Positions 31,838 through 44,432 of a stretch of DNA of 64,000 nt are shown here, piece by piece. The notes below the pieces were generated by a model. The model did not search any database. It saw only the letters and a list, made by a program, of their open reading frames with translations, and had not been told where the DNA came from. Origin of the DNA: Coptis chinensis (taxonomy: Eukaryota > Streptophyta > Magnoliopsida > Ranunculales > Ranunculaceae); NCBI GenBank assembly GCA_015680905.1, contig CM027381.1:62609501-62673500 (forward strand), written 5' to 3'. Made by a program: the position numbers and the translations under genes. Position 1 is the first letter of the stretch. Every line of letters starts with the position of its first letter.

Positions 31838-34800
31838 CACTACAACAAATGGCACTTTCAGCGATGAAACTTTTAGTGACGATAGAAAAACATAGGCAAT
31901 AATTACTATCAGTGACATTTTTTATCGTCGGTAATAATTTTCTATCTTAAGGTTAAATAATGACTTTGGCCACACTTTTATTGTCATAAATTGTACCGTG
32001 AAAGATATGAAAATTGCAGCTAACTTTTCAACAACAATAAAAGCTAAATACTTTGTAAGCTTTGGTGTTGATAAAATCGTCGGTATTTGTCATAGCATTT
32101 TCAACGCTTGTAGGGATTGTAGCTAATTGGGTATCTTTAGTGACACTTGTTTCGTCGAAAATAATCTTCCCAATTTTCCAGCGCCAACGTTTTCGGTATT
32201 CCTGCTTATTGTTTTAACTTTTGAGTAAAAAATTCAAAACTACAATCCATAAAATCAATAAAGAGAAAAAAAGAAAAAGAAAAAAAAGAAACCCTACGTC
32301 TGCCTCTTCATCCCAACCCCCAACCTCAAAGTCTCTGAATATCCCTCCATCTCTCCCATGCTCAGGTTAGAATAGTTGTATCTAATTAAGTATCTTTGTA
32401 TAATTTAAGGTAACCTTTTCAATTTCCTTTAATTTATCCTTGTAGTTTGCTTCAATTTTTCTTTTTGTCAAATTGCAAGAGATCCACTCGCCTCTAAATA
32501 GGATTGGAACAAAATGAGAGCAGAAGAGGTTTTTTCAATTTGTTCTCCCTTCGTGATTCGTTCAACCAAAGCTTAGTAAGCTCCATCGTTACACTTGTTT
32601 GTAGATAGTTCAGATTGGAAAGTTGTGATTTTTTTTTGTTCAATTCCAATTCCTTCACTGCCCAGTGGCAAAAACATAATTGTATGATATGATTTGAATC
32701 TAGGTTGCGATTGAAGTAGAAGAAAAACCTTAATTTTGTGTGGGTTATAATTGTTTTTTAAAAGGAATTCAACGGTTTGATTCTTAGAATTTAATAGCAT
32801 AGTAGTGGTGTCCTAGTACATATAGATATTGCTTGACAATATGTTTGCTTGCTTGAGAATTCCCTACTACTCCACTTTTAATTTTTCTTGTGCGTGATGT
32901 TCGGAACAGCTTGGATTCTGAAATATAAATTTTGTGCTAGGCTTTGGAGTATTGGGACATTGTTAGTTTTTTCATTCAATTTGTAAGCTGAGGTTGAAGA
33001 TTTCCCTTTAATTAGTCAAAATCTTGTGTGATTTTTTTAGTTTGGTTTTCTACTTAATTACATGCCTTTATTACATGGTGTGTATCACAACTCTGATCCC
33101 TATGGTATTGTTTGGTTTGTTTTCAGATTGTATGTTGACAAGGGCAGAGGATGAAATGCCCAACAAACAAGAATCAACGAGCACCAACACCATACCATGC
33201 ATTAAACTTACTATTGTCGAAGTTTCAGGGTATGTAGTCCTTGATTGTAGTATGAATTAATAGTTCATTCAGTTTGTTGCTCACTATGTCATTCAAAATA
33301 GGTTTGTGAATTAGCTACTTACATTATTCTAGTCAATCTGGGAATGTATTGAAAGGTTTCGAAGGTTTCCTTTCTCCATCCAAAAGCATAGCTAAGTATG
33401 TCTCCTTTTTACCTATATATGACACTATAACTATGAAGATAATTGCTAACACATACTTATACAACATTGACGATACAGCCTTAATCGTTCCAGGAAGTTT
33501 CAACCAGAAGATATGTTGTTTTCATTCTTATCAGTTACCTCACCAACTATACGTATTCTAGATTTTAGAATAAACATCCAATGATTTGTTTTCTATTTAA
33601 TGTTGCGATTGGGGGAGCATAGTATAGTGATATATGAACAAACAATAGTTAGCATCATATAGTAATGAACAACATATTTTATACTCATCTTCACTATTAC
33701 ATATCCCTGATTGTTTTTAGCTTGCAGTTTATATGTTATGTTTGTGTTCTTGTAATTCCAGCTCATGTATTAGTAGTTTTATCTCGTTTCTAAAAGAACT
33801 GATTTACGGGAGACCTAAGAATGATTTTGGTAACTATTTACCATGTCAATTGAAATGGCCTTGTATGATTGACTTAATGAAATTGGATGGGTGAAAATTT
33901 AGGATACACAGTTCAACACTTTTTTCTTTTCTAAGATAAGGTGGGAAGGAAACCAATTAGGGAACTTGCACTCACATGAATATAAGTTAATTCCTATGCA
34001 CTCACCTACACTCACATATATATATAGGAGAGATGTGCACCTTAAAAGGAGCTAAGCATCCACCTTGATCTAAATGTTTAGTGAAGCATGTGGAGGGCAT
34101 GCATGTGTGTAAAATTTCACTTTTCAATTGGTAGGTGGCTTTCACATTGGAGATCATAGCAACCAAGGAATGTATGAAATAATGCACTACTAGGATATAC
34201 AAGAACAATCTATAAATAGCCCATTCATACCCATTACTAATATTAAATGCAGTTGCTTTCTAGAATAAAACTATAAGTTGCAACACATGCATGGTGTATA
34301 AGAGGATTAGTTGTGTTCTTATATATATACTATAATTGATGAATGAAATTGGAATGTTAATTAATAACAACATGGTTTCCTTACATTGCATACTCTCAGT
34401 TTGACATGTGACCGTCAAACATGGCATCTAAATCTTACATATGATTTTGTACATATTCACATAGAAGGGGTTGATACGGTAGGTCAGGTCAAACATGTAA
34501 TGGTATGACCACGTACAAGTGTTTAAGGGCATGGGTTCACCTGGGTTTTACACTTTCACGTAGTAACTAGGTACTGGTCAGGGAGAAATCAAAGGGACTA
34601 AAAGAAACCTTGTGGTACAAGGTTTAAAAATAAAGGTAAGGTTTTAAAAGGACTACTAATTCTCATGGTACAAGGTTTAGAAATTGGTTCACTAGTTTAC
34701 AAACAACCAATTTCTTCTAGGCTAAATGGATAGGATCAGCAATTTTCTCTTAGGAATGTCAATAAATTGAATTTTTTTCATGCAAAGTTACTACCTATAA

Positions 34801-36642
34801 TTGTTTCTCTTTATTACTAACATGGGGAACTGCCTTATAACAAAGGTAACATTTTTAACAAAGGCAACATTTTTCTCTACTGTTAGCATGTTTTTTGTGG
34901 GCTTGTGGCAGTCTTGGATATAGTAACATTTAACATTTTTCTCTAGGCAACATGCTTGTTTTGGATTTTTTTTCCATTTACTTTCGTGATTTTTCTCATA
35001 TTTGGTTAAGCTTCTCGGCGGGGTGATCTTAACTATATCTTGAATTTGAGTTTTAATTATTTTTTTTCTACTTAATGCGGTGGCAGGCTTGCCCTAAGGA
35101 CTTTATAAGGGAGCAAAACAAGGAGTTACTGACCTATAGGTATGTTGATTCACACAAAACACTTAATTATGTATTGTTTTCAAAACTTTCATTAAGTGAA
35201 AGAGATAAATAGTTTAGAGTGTGTAATGTGATTAAACTAAGAGTGACTAGTGTGGGTCTTCGATCTATTAATCTTGCTGCTATTTGTTTATATTACAATT
35301 TGTCGTAATGTCTAAATTCTTTGAGGGTTAATTGACTTTGTCATGCCCTGTCCATTTGACACCTTCTAGTGAAGGCGGTAGTGCTCATGGTATACTAATT
35401 GGATGTTCTGGTTGTGGTTCGATTTTCTAAAGCTGAATTACTCAATTCCGTAGAATTAGTTCCTTGGCGATGATACAAGCATGCTTGATTGAAATGAAAT
35501 CCTTGCCTCACTTATAACTATTTTTATCCTTTATATCCATATTATTCGTTGTTGCACATGCATGATCAGCCCTCCATGTATGGACTATGTAATTTATGCA
35601 TGATGGACTTACAAGCTCTTAGTTTGTATTATTCTTTATTGGTTCTTAATATCTTGTTGTTATTTTTTTATGTCTTTAGCACCAAACTATATTCAAGTCT
35701 GTGAAGGAATTTATATTTAATTTATTTTTTTGTTTTTTTGCAGATAGACTTGTAAAAATGCTAAAGGTTGGTTCGATTACAAGAGATCGGCAATTGTTCA
35801 ATCTAGCTAGTAACATGACGTTCTACTGTTTTATAGACACGATTTAGACTTAACAAAATTGCTTGTAGAGGATGGTAGCCTATTTTTCTATATTTTGACC
35901 ATGTCAAAACTTATATACAAAATGATGTAAATTTTCCTTTTTATATTTAATGAATATTTTTGTCTTGTTTGATATTTGATGTTTCTGTGTTTCAATTGAA
36001 TGCTAGAAAAAAATAAAAATGATACATGGAAGTGACAAAATATTTGTACAAACGGTTTACATTTTGCAACGATATTAGTGTTGAAAAAATATTTTAAATG
36101 AAAAAATAAAAAATTCAACTAGTTTAGAATTTTATCGACGAATTATTTTTATTTTTAGTGACACTAAAAATGTTGCTAATAACACCAATTTCAAATTATT
36201 TTTATCTTTAGTGACACTATAATTGTTGCTAATAACACCAATTTTTTTAAATTTTTTGGGACTTGTAGCGATGATTATAACGTTGCTAATAACAATAAAA
36301 TTTTAATTTTTTTTTTTACCTTTAGTGACGATATAAACGTTGCTAATAATGATGGCGATGATTTTTGAAAACGTCGCTAAAAAATATCTTTTGCGACGTT
36401 ATTGTATAGAAAATTAAAAAATAATTTAGCGACAAAATTGAAGCAATGGCAACAATTATTATCGTCGGTGAAGGTATGATATTTGGCGACGTTGTAAAAT
36501 CGTCGCCTTGTATCTTTACTGACTATAGCTTTAGCGACGATCAGGTGACGCTCCAAAAAACGTCACTAAATGTAATTAGTAACGTTTTTGTAATATTCAG
36601 CGATGTTATTTTTTGTCGCCAAAAACCCTATTTCTTGTAGTG
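31838..36642. mobile_element. Non-autonomous CACTA (En/Spm-type) transposon
   Basis: The left end is CACTACAACAAATGGCACTT and the right end is the complement of CACTACAAGAAATAGGG. A 3-bp target duplication TCA flanks both ends (31835-31837 and 36643-36645). Subterminal arrays with TTTAGTGACG, GCGACG and TTGCTAATAACACC motifs occupy 31855-32170 and 36130-36620; such arrays bind the element's own TnpA-like protein in the En/Spm family. No TnpD-type transposase frame is visible in the 4.8 kb. Exon-like pieces (for example 33124-33230 and 35087-35142 with AG/GT borders) may be captured sequence but are unidentified. Confidence 0.85.
36130..36380. repeat. CACTA right subterminal direct repeats
   Basis: Four imperfect copies of a unit of about 50 bases built on TTTAGTGACACTA and GTTGCTAATAACACCAAT. 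They drift toward GACGAT...AACGTTGCTAAT near the end, grading into the GCGACG motifs of the terminus. Confidence 0.7.
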
Positions 36643-36748
36643 TCATTGTTACCTAGTGAAGAACTGCTTCCATAGTCACCCTTGCATTGAGCCATTGTAT
36701 AAGGGTGACAAGTTGCTATTTTCCCTCAAAGTCCCTATTGGGAATGCT

Positions 36749-36958
36749 CTAAAGAAGTAAAGTAGGTTGTTGTAGCAAAGACAAGGCTTGTTTTCCTAGT
36801 ACTACAACATTCAAAATTTCCAAATCTTTAATATCCAAACTCATTTGTCCACATATTAGATCCCATGAAAAGTAGTGCAATTTTAATTTTCCAGTGACAT
36901 GGCCCCAGAAAAAAGACCTACAAAATTGATCGAGCTTCTCAATGATATGCACTGGCAA
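36749..36958 (-). pseudogene. LINE (L1-type) reverse transcriptase C-terminal fragment
   Basis: The minus-strand frame reads IIEKLDQFCRSFFWGH, then HYFSWDLICGQMSLDIKDLEILN and LGKQAL. It matches the block after the reverse transcriptase domain of plant L1-type non-LTR elements (CR.FLWG...W..VC...LGI..L...N...LGK). The Gly-Gly usual before LGI is replaced. It is truncated at both sides, on the left by the MITE boundary. Confidence 0.6.
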
Positions 36959-37446
36959 TCAAACAAAAGACATGATTTAGGTGGGGATTGTAGATTAAAC
37001 ATAATTTATTTATAAGCGTAAGTCAACTGTCCTTTGATAACAAAGTATATTTTCAAGTTGTCAATGTATGCTGAAACCTTTCAATTTTCAATCAAAGGAG
37101 AGAAGTGGTATTTCGAATGTTGCCAATGTGTGTGAAAAGAATGCTCTGTAATTAATAAATTGATGATCTTGTTGCTTTTGTTAGATTGCAAATGGTGCAT
37201 CTTTAAGTAGAGAACTTCAGCACAAAGATTAAAAATATAGGATATAAAGTATTATCGTATCGGATTCCTCTCGGATGTCTAAAACAGCTTGAAGGAAAGC
37301 CTTTTATCAAAACAACATAAGTAGCAAGAGTTGTGAAAAAACATAATTCTTCGAATCCCCATGATCTCCGTAAGACTTCTTAATTGAAAGGCCATTGACA
37401 ATCTTCTATCCTCACAAATTTTGTCTCCTCTGACATGATCACATTT
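36959..37446. other. Spacer without recognised genes
   Basis: Probably decayed LINE sequence upstream of the fragment at 36749-36958, but no domain could be read. The minus-strand frame 37279-37503 overlaps the copia LTR end and is not supported as a gene. Confidence 0.35.
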
Positions 37447-38173
37447 TGTTGGGGAAAGCGATACCAATCGATCCCCGCTAAGATATAGTTTGTATATGGA
37501 CACTCTAAACTCTAATCAAAATCTATGCTTTCACTACAACTAACAACGACAAACCTAAGCTATAGAATTAACTATCAGAAACAAGCAATAGCAATGTAAA
37601 GTAAAAGCATAACACAATGAGGCACAAGATATACCGTGGTTCGGCCAATGATGCCTACTTCCACAAGAGCAAATCATTTTATAAGACTGGGAAGAAAGAT
37701 TACAATCACTCTTCTCGAGTATCTCCACACTTACTAGAACTCTCTTCACTAATCTCTCTCCTTACAAGTTTTATCTCTTTGCAAGGGTTTTTTCTTAATT
37801 TTAGTTGCTCTCAAATTTGGTTTCTCTCTCTCTCTCATGTTATGGGTCAAAACCATAACTTATTTTATATAGTATTATGAAATTTCGGTGTAAATCAAAA
37901 TTCCAAATAATCTCAATTTATCTATGAAAAACCGAAACTCTACCTGTGCAAGGGCATGGGGGCGTGTGCTCCTTTCTCTAGGCATATTCGAGGGTGTCCG
38001 CCCCTTGTGAACAGTTAGTAAGTACTCATGTCTTGGCATACTCACCTCATGTCTAGGCATACTCACCTTATGAGGGCGTGCACCCCTCACACAAGGCAAA
38101 TCTAAGGGTGTGCGCCCCTTGTGTAACCTCAACAAGTCAGTACCGAATTCAAATGGTGAGGGACCACCCAACA
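37447..38173 (-). repeat. Ty1/copia element: 3' LTR
   Basis: About 727 bp, bounded by the inverted repeat TGTTGGG...CCCAACA. On the minus strand it starts right after a purine tract (GGATGGGGAGAA). A TATA box (CTATATAAAAT) lies at about 37864-37874, with a TC microsatellite nearby. 37945-38115 holds several GC-rich copies of a GGGTGTGCGCCCCTTGTG-like motif in direct and imperfect palindromic form. Confidence 0.75.
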
Positions 38174-38229
38174 TTCTCCCCATCCTGAGCCATGAGGCGT
38201 GATACCTCCACACATTCCCAAATCAATAG

Positions 38230-38965
38230 GAGGAGTGTGCTACCAATCCAGCGGTAGCACAACAAACATCGAACTTGCCCTTCAGCAAAACTTTGGTCAT
38301 TATATCCGACCCATTCTTGTCGGTATGGATCTTCTCAATGCATAATTGCTTCTCTTTGAGAAGTTATCTAATCCAATGATAACGCACACGTATGTGCTTA
38401 GATCTAGATTGAAAACTCAGATTTTTGCTCAAATGGATGGCGCTCTGACTATCACATAGTACCACAAACCGTTTCTGCTTTAGCCCTAGTTTATTGAAAA
38501 ACTTCTTCATTCATAGCATCTCTTTGCAACACTCAGTAACTGTAATATACTCGGCATCTGTAGTGGAGAGAGGGAAACACACTTTTACAACTTTGATTGC
38601 CAAGAAACTGCTCCTTCTGCAAATGTAAACATATAACCGGAAGTGGACTTCATCGAGTCAACAACACCTGCCATGTTTGCATTTGTGCAACCTTCAAGTA
38701 AGGTCTTACTCCTACCAAAACACAAACACGCCTTGGAAGTGCCCTTGAGATATCTCAATATCTACTTAACACCTTCCCAATGCTCTTTACTCGGATTTGA
38801 CAGAAAACAACTTACAACACCAATGGCGAAAGCAATATCTGATCTTGTACACACCATTGCATACATCAAACTGCCCATTGTGGATGCATAAAGAATCTTT
38901 TACATTTCTTTCATCTCATTCTCACCCTTCAGACACTTAGCTTTGGTCATATGAAATTAGCCACC
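38230..38965 (-). pseudogene. Ty1/copia element: RNase H, broken
   Basis: The minus strand encodes GSLMYAMVCTRSDIAFAIGV, then a stop within VK.ILRYLKGTS, then NANMAGVVDSMKSTSGYMFTF and AVSWQSKL. These are the conserved Ty1/copia RNase H blocks, with the catalytic Asp region degraded. Downstream sequence toward 38230 is the C-terminal end before the LTR. Confidence 0.75.
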
Positions 38966-39059
38966 AAGCAGATAACTTACCGGCTTCGCTTGATCCATGT
39001 TGAATTTCTTCAACACCTTCTCAATATAGCTTTAATTTCTTGAGAAAGCCATAATTTCC

Positions 39060-39690
39060 CACTCTTTTTGTCACGAGTGATCCGTATACCAAGTATCTAT
39101 TTTGCTTGACCCAAATCCTTCATCTCAAAGGACTTACTCAAGTCTTTCTTCAACTTGGATATTTTGTTGATGTTTTGGCTAACGATCAACATATCATCCA
39201 CATACAACATAAGTACTATGAAATCCCCATATGGAAACTTCTGAACAAACACACAGTAATCGAAAGTAAACTTCTTATAGCCATGCTTCACTATAAAGGA
39301 CTCAAACTTCATATACTACTATATATCTCGGTGCCTTCTTCAACTCATGCAAACTTTTTCTCAGTTTGCATACCATGTGCTCTTTGCCTTAGACCTCAAA
39401 ACCCTCCGGCTAGTCTATGTAGACATCTTCTCCAAGATCACCATGAAGAAAAGTTGTCTTGACATCTAGTTGTTCAACCTCTAGGTTTTTACTTGCGGCC
39501 AAACCTAATACCACACTGATAAAAGTCATCTTAACCACCAGAGAGAAAATTTCATCAAAGTTAATACATTTTCTCTAACCGAACCCGTTCACAACAAGGC
39601 GAGCTTTATGCCTTGGATGAGGATTACTTTCTTCATGCTTGACTTTGAAAACCCAGTTGTTTTTGAAAACTTTTCTTCCTTTTGGTTTCT
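39060..39690 (-). pseudogene. Ty1/copia element: reverse transcriptase, Tork/Tnt1-like, broken
   Basis: The minus strand reads NWVFKVKHEESNPHPRHKAR, LEVEQLDVKTTFLHGDL, EGFEVKGKEHMVCKL and, at 39312-39097, LMLYVDDMLIVSQNINKISK followed by LSKSFEMKDLG. YVDDMLIV and the spacing match the Tork/Tnt1 lineage. Stops at about 39577 and 39427 and a frame change near 39320 break it. 39690-39977 is a poorly preserved linker. Confidence 0.8.
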
Positions 39691-39977
39691 CACCTAAATC
39701 GTAGGTGTGATTCTTATGTAAAGAACCCATCTTATCTTGCATGACTTCCAACCGTTTCTCTCCACCTGTACCTTCAAGAGCCTCTTAATAGTACATAGGT
39801 TATCCACCATCAAATAGCAATACATACATATGTAGTGGATGTTTAGTTGAAGCCTGTCTTTATCTCTCGGATTTTCTCAACTCATCTTCTTATTGCTCAA
39901 GAGGACGTACTTCTTCTTGCCCAGGTGGTGGTTCATGCACATTTTCTGCATCTTCTATCTTAATAGGTTCAATCCTA

Positions 39978-40749
39978 TTATTTATGAACAATAGGATCAT
40001 CATCATGAGCCTCAAACTCATGGCTCTCTGCATTCTTAATCCCTCCTGTCGTTTGCTCCAATGCCAGAACTTCTGGATCTAAGTCAACAGGGTCATCAAC
40101 AAAAGCTTCTAGCTTTTTACCATTCTCAAAGTCCTCTATTGTCTGATCTTCTAAGAACACAACATCTCGACTTCGGATTACCTTCTTGTTGATCAGATCA
40201 TAAAGTTTGTAACTAAACCTCTCATCCCCATAACCCAGAAAAATGCAATGTTTGGCTTTGTCATCAAGCTTGGATCTCTCATCCTTGGGAATATGAACAA
40301 ATGTTTTGCACCCAAATACCCTCAAGTTTCCATAATCAACATCTCTGCCTGACCATACTCCCTCTGGATAACCACTATTTAGAGGTTTCGAAGGCGATAG
40401 GAAGATCACATGTACGGCTGTGCACATTGTTTCTACCTAGTAACTTTTTGGTAACTTAGAATGAGACAACATATGCATCTCATCCAATCTACAATGGTAT
40501 GCTTCATCCTCTCGGCTATACCATTGTGTTGTAGTGTCTTGGGCACTGTCCGTTCATGACGAATTCCATGACTTTTGCGATACTCCTCAAATGGCCCAAT
40601 GACTCTCCCCCATTGTCTGTATAGATGCACTTCAATGGTTTCCCAGTCTCTCTTTCCACTATGCTATGGAAAGTCTTAAACACACCAAGAACTTCATCCT
40701 TGGTCTTCAAACTATATGCTTGATAAACACACTCTTTATACACGTTTAT
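39978..40749 (-). pseudogene. Ty1/copia element: integrase, truncated by element D
   Basis: Minus-strand segments read VLGVFKTFHSIVERETGKP, CIYTDNGGE (catalytic Asp), then HNGIAERMKHTIVD (catalytic Glu) in another frame, followed by the C-terminal block LRVFGCKTFVHIPKDERSK and HCIFLGYGDERFSYKLYD. Frames change at about 40516-40600 and 40430. The N-terminal zinc region and gag are missing because element D begins at about 40750; they may lie beyond the right edge. Confidence 0.8.
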
Positions 40750-41098
40750 TGATTTAAGTTACTTATTTTCTTAAGTCCGAGGTCCACAGTCCACAGTCCA
40801 CAGTCCGAAGTCCAAAGACCCAAGTCCAAAGTCCAAAGTCCAACGTCCGTATAGTCGTACATTTTAGTCAAGTTACCTTACTCACGTGGGTTTGGTAGGA
40901 TAGGTCGAGTAAGAGATCGTCCAAACCTTAGGGCTCGGATAGGTTCACAACTGGAATTACAACTTTTGGTGAGTAGGATTTTTAGGTTTCTTTTTAGTTG
41001 GTTTTAATTAAATTAACGGTAATACAAATAATATAAATTACTACGGCGATTATATGTAGGTAAACAAAAATAGAGAAACAGGGAGAGAGTTAGTCATA
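40750..41098 (-). repeat. Element D: distal part of the 3' LTR
   Basis: Begins TGATTTAAG on the plus strand, comparable with the LTR ends of C (TGATAAAAG) and A (TGACAAG). It contains a tandem array of 7-base units (AGTCCAC/AGTCCAA, about 40783-40848). Element C was inserted here: TCATA at 41094-41098 is repeated at 56260-56264, where the LTR resumes. Confidence 0.5.
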
Positions 41099-42608
41099 TG
41101 ATAAAAGTAAAATGAATAGTCTACCTACGAAATGAATGATGAATTCATTCGTAAGTAAACTAAAACTGGACTTTTACTAGTCTCAATTATCAAATCTTCT
41201 ACTCTCAATGCGAATTGCACTAAGTGGAGTAGGAAGTTCGTTCCACTCCTAGTTCCCTAGCATGGATTGTCTTCTAAGTCTAAGAAATCAGTCCTAAGTC
41301 AATGAGAGCTTTTACTGAAATGTTATGCTAACAAGACGCCGTTATTTTAAATAACTAGATATAATAAATGACAAGATAAAATATAAACTAAAGATAATCT
41401 ACTTAAAGCTACGGAATACGATTGTTTGACTATAGATAAAGAAATAGAGGGAATTAAATCCACCTCGAATCCAACTTAATAACCTAGTATAGATTGTCGA
41501 TCTCGATTCTTACGTTTTCCGCGGCAAGAATTTCGAGTCTAATCCCTAGTGTTCATGGCATTCCTACCGGATACTAACTAGCATGTGAGGTCGTCCACCC
41601 ATTCTCATGGCTTAAACACGACCTTCTAGAGTGGAATAGATTCTACTACCAATTCTATACTAACCACTAAGTTTTTCATCAAGGCTTCATCAACCCCTCT
41701 AATGGAGGTTTAGCCTTGAGTCATCAAACTAACATTTCCCATTGAATCTAAACTAAACATAATGTAAGAAATTGAGATTTACTTAATTAACAATAATGAA
41801 TCTAATTTAATGACCGAATGGAATAAGAACAAGAATTTAAATTAGATCTAGAATGGAAATGACAAGAACGAAATTTTAATAATAACTATTTTATTTATCT
41901 AATCAATCAAGAACAATCATTCAAGAATTTAATCTAAAACAAGAATTGTAATGGAACTAAAACTTAATTAATTAATTAAAACAGATCTAGAATTCTATAT
42001 ATTAATTTAGGTCTAACTAGCTACCATTAACAAAGAATGAAGCTTTTGTTTTTATACATCCAGATCCAAAAATCGTGCATGGGCTTGGAGCCATGTTTTG
42101 GGCCAGAGAATCAGGCCCAAAACCCAATTCTTTCGGTCCAAAAAGGCCTCTTCAGCTGCAGTTCGCTTCAACAGACTTTTCGTCCACTTCTGCTCCTCTG
42201 ATTGGGTCAAGGCTTGGACCATTGGAAAGCTCTTTCCAAGCCGGTCGTTTTGACATAAGGTAGGCCCAATTCCGAGGTCTGAGTCTAAAGATATGGTCTT
42301 CGGAAGTTCTGTTGACTTTGTGCTTGTTGTTTTACTGCGCGTGGACTTTGACTTTTCATCTTTTGACCAGGCTTTACAAAGGCTTGGTCTTCTTGAATCT
42401 TGGCCTTTAATCACCGAACTCCTTAGTAACCAACCATTTCTCCTTTATCTCATCAAAGTGGCACATTCCCGCGCACATAATTGACTTTGAAGCCCTCGAA
42501 ATACATAAAAACACGTAATGTCGGTCTTAACTCTTACTTATTACTCACATAATTGGTCTAAAAGTATGACTGCTAAGGGGTTAAAACTACAGTTTTGGGC
42601 TCTTATCA
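41099..42608 (-). repeat. Element C: 3' LTR
   Basis: On the minus strand it starts TGATAAGAGCCCAAAACTG at 42608 and ends TTTTATCA at 41099. The TATA box is GTATAAAAAC at about 42048-42057. A 62-codon frame (42075-42263) is identical in the other LTR, showing recent insertion, but it lies in LTR control sequence and is not called as a gene. Confidence 0.9.
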
Positions 42609-42646
42609 AACCACCCCAAACAGCATTTTGCTTGTCCTCAAGCAAA
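42609..42646 (-). other. Element C: pre-LTR hairpin and polypurine tract
   Basis: In element orientation: stem TTTGCTT, loop GAGGAC, AAGCAAA (42646-42627), then TGCTG and TTTGGGGTGGTT adjoining the LTR. Stem and loop are identical to those of element B. Confidence 0.85.
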
Positions 42647-44208
42647 GATGAGAAATTAGAATAAGTGACCAAAAATGGAGTTCTAACTACTCGTTTTATT
42701 TGAGTGCGATTGCATTGACCATATGCAACAAGGCCTTAAACCACTAGGAATTCCCTAGTGGACGAGTTATAGCCTCGTGAGAGTTTTCGATGAAGGTACT
42801 CACAAACTTCATCTATACTACAACGACTAAGAAATAAAACTATTGTTTTCTCATTCATGTCTCAACTATCTATACATCTCACTAGCAAATACATAAGAAT
42901 AACCCGGTCGAACCCTAAGCTAATATATGCATAATAATCAATCATCTAAAATAAACATATAACAATGAGTAATACTATGAAATGTAATAGCAGTCCGTTT
43001 CTGAAAACTTCGAATAAGCGTCCTTAAGTAGGTCCTCACATAAATGTCAAGACAAAAAACCACTCGATTTTTCCACTCAAGTTTATTTTGCTCCGGTGTG
43101 CGGTGGGCACACTTTACCTTACAATCTCAATGACAACAAAGGAAGCGAGTCGATCAAACACATCTGCCACTTACTATCACACTAACCTATTCCTAATTAA
43201 GCTAGAGGTCTTTATTAGGTGTTGCGGGGATTAGGAGATGGTTTAAGAAGGAAGGAAATGGATATTCAAAAAGGACAAGTCTAAGATAATAGAGTCTTCA
43301 TATTATGTAACTAGAGAAACCTTGTTATTTACTTTTGCTTCTACACTTTGTTTCCATCCTTAGCCATATTTTTCTTTTTCTTTTCTTTGGCTTTTGACTC
43401 CCTTTATTCTATTTTTGGAGTTTTGATTTATTTCTATTTTTTTTCTTTTTCTTTGGATGGAAACTTCTTTTCTTTATTTCCTGAAGCAACTAACTAATTT
43501 TTGTTTACACAGGTTTTTCTCTTATTCTTTCTTCACTCATTATATTCTCAGACTTATCTTAATTGGGTAGGTTGATTTATTATATATATATTTTTTTTAT
43601 TTTGTTTTTGTTTTTGTAACAGGGTAAAGGAATTGTGGTTTATGGAAGGCTAAAGAAAGGCTCAGAGGGGCGACTAGCGGAAAATAATTCATAGGTTTGA
43701 ATTTCTGGCTATATCGATCCAAAGAGGGCCTAAATTCTCGCTTAGGATATGGTTTAGTGATCAAGCAAGTGGGCGTGTGATTTCTCTATCCGGATTTTAC
43801 TTCTCCCTTGTGTCATTTCTCAAATGTTTAGCTCATATAAGGCTTTAGGCTATATTCTCCGCGGGGATTTGTAGAATAAGTACTCTAGCCTAGATTTCAA
43901 AACTTATCGCTAACAATCATAGATACTCATGTAATATATTTATAGATAGATGCAAAGATTATTACCTACATATTAACCTAAGTTTCTAACAATTATTCTG
44001 ATGCAAAAACTATGTGAGACTTCTAGATTGTTAAGAGCATGGAGAAAGAAACAATACCAATATTCCTAAGTGTATAACATAACTTATTTATTTATATTTT
44101 TAAATTTTTGAAATTTTAACTAGAAAACAAATGCATATTATATCTATCTATATCCTATCCTAACAGATGTCTTAATTACACGTGTTTCTATGCCCCCAAA
44201 CAAGAAGC
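42647..44208 (-). other. Element C: long conserved 3' non-coding region
   Basis: 42650-43900 aligns with element B 10483-11714 and element D 57677-58860. Landmarks are the hairpin CCACTAGG/CCTAGTGG (42741-42761), GTGGGCACAC near 43105, CTATTCCTAATTAAGCTAGA near 43189, the pyrimidine-rich tract at 43350-43620 (purine-rich in element sense) and TGGCTATATCGATCCAAA (43706-43723). 43900-44190 is less conserved. Confidence 0.75.
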
Positions 44209-44228
44209 ATGCTTTGTCCTCAAAGCAT
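44191..44228 (-). other. Element C: second PPT-like module after ORF4
   Basis: In element orientation: ATGCTTT, loop GAGGAC, AAAGCAT (perfect 7-bp stem, 44228-44209), then TTGTTTGGGGGCAT. The loop is the same as in the pre-LTR hairpin but the stem sequence differs, which suggests that pairing is what is conserved. Confidence 0.6.
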
Positions 44229-44432
44229 TTAAATAAAGAGGGTAGGAAAAATACCATTGAAACGCGTGAATTCAGGAACATCTGCAAAACAAAGTTAAAA
44301 CATACAAATATAGTAATAAAAAAAATTGCGCAACTCTATAAGAGTTCCACCCATTATGGGGTTAACAGAATTAAATTGCTTGGGACATAAGCAGACACTA
44401 ACTTAACTAAAAACTTACCTGCACCCCAGCAT

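Larger units (their letters stand above)
31432..36749. mobile_element. PIF/Harbinger (Tourist-type) MITE interrupted by a CACTA element
   Basis: Terminal inverted repeats GAGCATTCCCAAT (31432-31444) and its complement (36737-36749) are flanked by TAA on both sides (31429-31431 and 36750-36752), the 3-bp target duplication expected for PIF/Harbinger. The inner flanks also match in part (CAACTTGTTACC with CAACTTGTCACC). Without the CACTA insertion the element is about 510 bp, with no coding capacity, which fits a MITE. Confidence 0.65.

Noticed and set aside
37279..37503. Minus-strand 74-codon frame near the copia LTR
   Set aside because: Crosses the inferred LTR boundary and has no domain.
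40783..40848. AGTCCA-type 7-base tandem array as a telomere-like or satellite repeat
   Set aside because: Too short and does not match the plant telomere unit; it fits LTR-internal slippage.
42075..42263. 62-codon frame, identical at 55733-55921
   Set aside because: It lies in both LTRs of element C; identity reflects recent LTR duplication, not a protein gene.
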